From Leucobacter sp. (GTDB taxonomy: Bacteria > Actinomycetota > Actinomycetes > Actinomycetales > Microbacteriaceae): a DNA stretch of 6,314 bases. Position numbers and translations under genes: made by a program. Each line of letters opens with the position of its first letter. The first letter of the stretch is position 1. The notes under the pieces are model-generated. The model did not search any database, was not told the origin of the DNA, and was given only the letters and a program-made list of their open reading frames with translations. This document shows positions 5,235 to 6,314 of the stretch, piece by piece. Location: NCBI GenBank assembly GCA_031178565.1, contig JAPSIU010000169.1, positions 1 through 6,314 of the forward strand. The letters are read 5' to 3'.

Positions 5235-6314
5235 GCCTCGCGTGAGCACGGCGAGCCGCAGCGTCATCGCGATGCCCAGAACGATGAGGACCCCGGCCAC
5301 CGCGGCGAGCGCCGGAAACCCTCCGAACGCGAAGAGCGCACCGGATCCCGCCCCGAAGAGCGCGCCCGCCGCGTTCATGCTCGTGTCGGACTGCCCCTGA
5401 CGTCTCGGACGCTGCGCCGCCGGTGCGAGCTCGGTCACGAGCGCCGCGCCCGCGACGGTCGCGAGGCCCCACCCGATGCCGAGCGCGACGAGGGCGGCCT
5501 GGATCACGGCGACGTTCGCTCCTCCGAACGCGGCCCCGAGCGCCGCGAGCCCGAGCACCGAGAACCCCGCGAGGACGACGCGGACGGATCCGAAGCGCCC
5601 GGCGAGATAGCCGAACACCGGCGAGAGCGCGTACATCCCGGCGATGTGCATGCTGATGGTGAACCCCACGAGGGTGATGCTTCCCCCGTGCTCCGTGATG
5701 TGGAGCGGTGTCATCGCCATGATCCCGACCATGACCGCGTGCGCGAGCGCGACGAGCGCGATCGCGAGGAACTGCGGCGCCGCGGTCGTCGCCGGCTTCG
5801 GCTCCGCCGGTGCCGTCTGTGCCGCCGGCTCTGCGGCGACCACGGGCTCGTCGTGCTCTCCGATCCTCCGCGCCTCGATCAGCGGGTCGGGCCGCAGGCC
5901 GAACCAGACGACGAGGCCGGCCGCGAGCTGGGCGCCGATCGTGAAGACGAAGATGCCCGCCAGCGGCGGGATGCCGAGCGCCTCCCCCACACCTTCGCCC
6001 GGACCGATCAGGTTGGGTCCGGTCACCGCCCCGATCGTGATCGACCACACGACGAGCGACAGGTCGCGAGCCCGCCGCCCGGGCAGCGAGAGGTCGGCCG
6101 CTGCGAAGCGCGACTGCAGCTGCACCGCGACGGCGACGCCGAGAACCGCGAGGCCCACGAACAGGAGGACCGGGATGCCCGCCGCGGAGGCGGCGATGAC
6201 GAGGCCCGCGCCGAGGACCGCGATCAGGTTGCCCGTCGCGAGCGAGATCCGGCGGCCGCGACGGGCTGCGAGTCTCGCGAGCGGCATGCCCGCGAGCGCG
6301 GCCCCGACCGCGTT
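5232..6314 (-). CDS. MFS transporter, partial (5' end beyond the right edge)
   Basis: A major facilitator superfamily membrane transporter; 360 C-terminal residues are visible and the frame stays open to the right edge. The first visible residues continue upstream of the ATG at 6287 without a stop and include AGMPLARLAARRGRR (visible residues 8-22), matching the MFS motif A loop between TM2 and TM3. The N-terminal one or two helices are therefore missing and that ATG is internal. About ten hydrophobic segments follow. A hydrophilic Ala/Pro/Glu-rich loop (visible residues 141-180) marks the usual central cytoplasmic linker between the two six-helix halves. MTPLHITEHGG (201-211) and the following SMHIAGMYALSP (221-232) recur in an actinobacterial MFS group of undefined substrate. 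Drug or metabolite export is possible, but no substrate can be named. It precedes gltX by ten bases and may be co-transcribed with it. Confidence 0.88.
   Translation of the reverse strand, partial: NAVGAALAGMPLARLAARRGRRISLATGNLIAVLGAGLVIAASAAGIPVLLFVGLAVLGVAVAVQLQSRFAAADLSLPGRRARDLSLVVWSITIGAVTGPNLIGPGEGVGEALGIPPLAGIFVFTIGAQLAAGLVVWFGLRPDPLIEARRIGEHDEPVVAAEPAAQTAPAEPKPATTAAPQFLAIALVALAHAVMVGIMAMTPLHITEHGGSITLVGFTISMHIAGMYALSPVFGYLAGRFGSVRVVLAGFSVLGLAALGAAFGGANVAVIQAALVALGIGWGLATVAGAALVTELAPAAQRPRRQGQSDTSMNAAGALFGAGSGALFAFGGFPALAAVAGVLIVLGIAMTLRLAVLTRG

Overview
The window is GC-rich DNA from an actinobacterium, most likely of the Micrococcales/Microbacteriaceae type. This rests on the actinobacterial rRNA-leader motif near the left edge, GC-ending codon use, and protein variants such as the long actinobacterial form of Tgt. 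The genus assignment is inference. There is no sign of a mobile element, phage, CRISPR array or tRNA gene.

Layout. Positions 1-~260 look like the leader of a ribosomal RNA operon read on the minus strand, leaving the window to the left. It is AT-richer than the rest and carries the conserved CTTGAGAACTCAATAGTGTGC element and several small hairpins. The 16S gene itself lies beyond base 1. Two promoter-like pairs for this operon (P1 381-409, P2 265-293) sit upstream. A gene-free stretch with a 15-bp direct repeat follows. Then comes tgt (606-1940, +), divergent from the rRNA operon. Everything else is on the minus strand and closely packed. In transcription order it is a partial MFS transporter (right edge to 5232), gltX (5221-3695), a thioredoxin-reductase-like flavoprotein (3692-2676) and yhhQ (2683-1937). 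These genes either overlap or are separated by 10 bases, and yhhQ meets tgt tail to tail with interlocked stop codons.

How the genes fit together. tgt and yhhQ are the recognisable theme: a tRNA-guanine transglycosylase and a queuosine-precursor transporter of the YhhQ/VUT family. Together they suggest salvage of a deazaguanine base from outside the cell for exchange into the wobble position of GUN-anticodon tRNAs. GltX is an ordinary full-length glutamyl-tRNA synthetase, so gltX, tgt and yhhQ share a tRNA/translation theme. The flavoprotein has a CVEC dithiol motif but lacks recognisable NADPH-binding motifs. Both tgt and gltX have a -10-like hexamer just before the start codon and may be leaderless. 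I found no clearly undescribed system. The points most worth checking are the divergent Tgt base-binding loop, the flavoprotein without NADPH motifs and the interlocked tgt/yhhQ ends.
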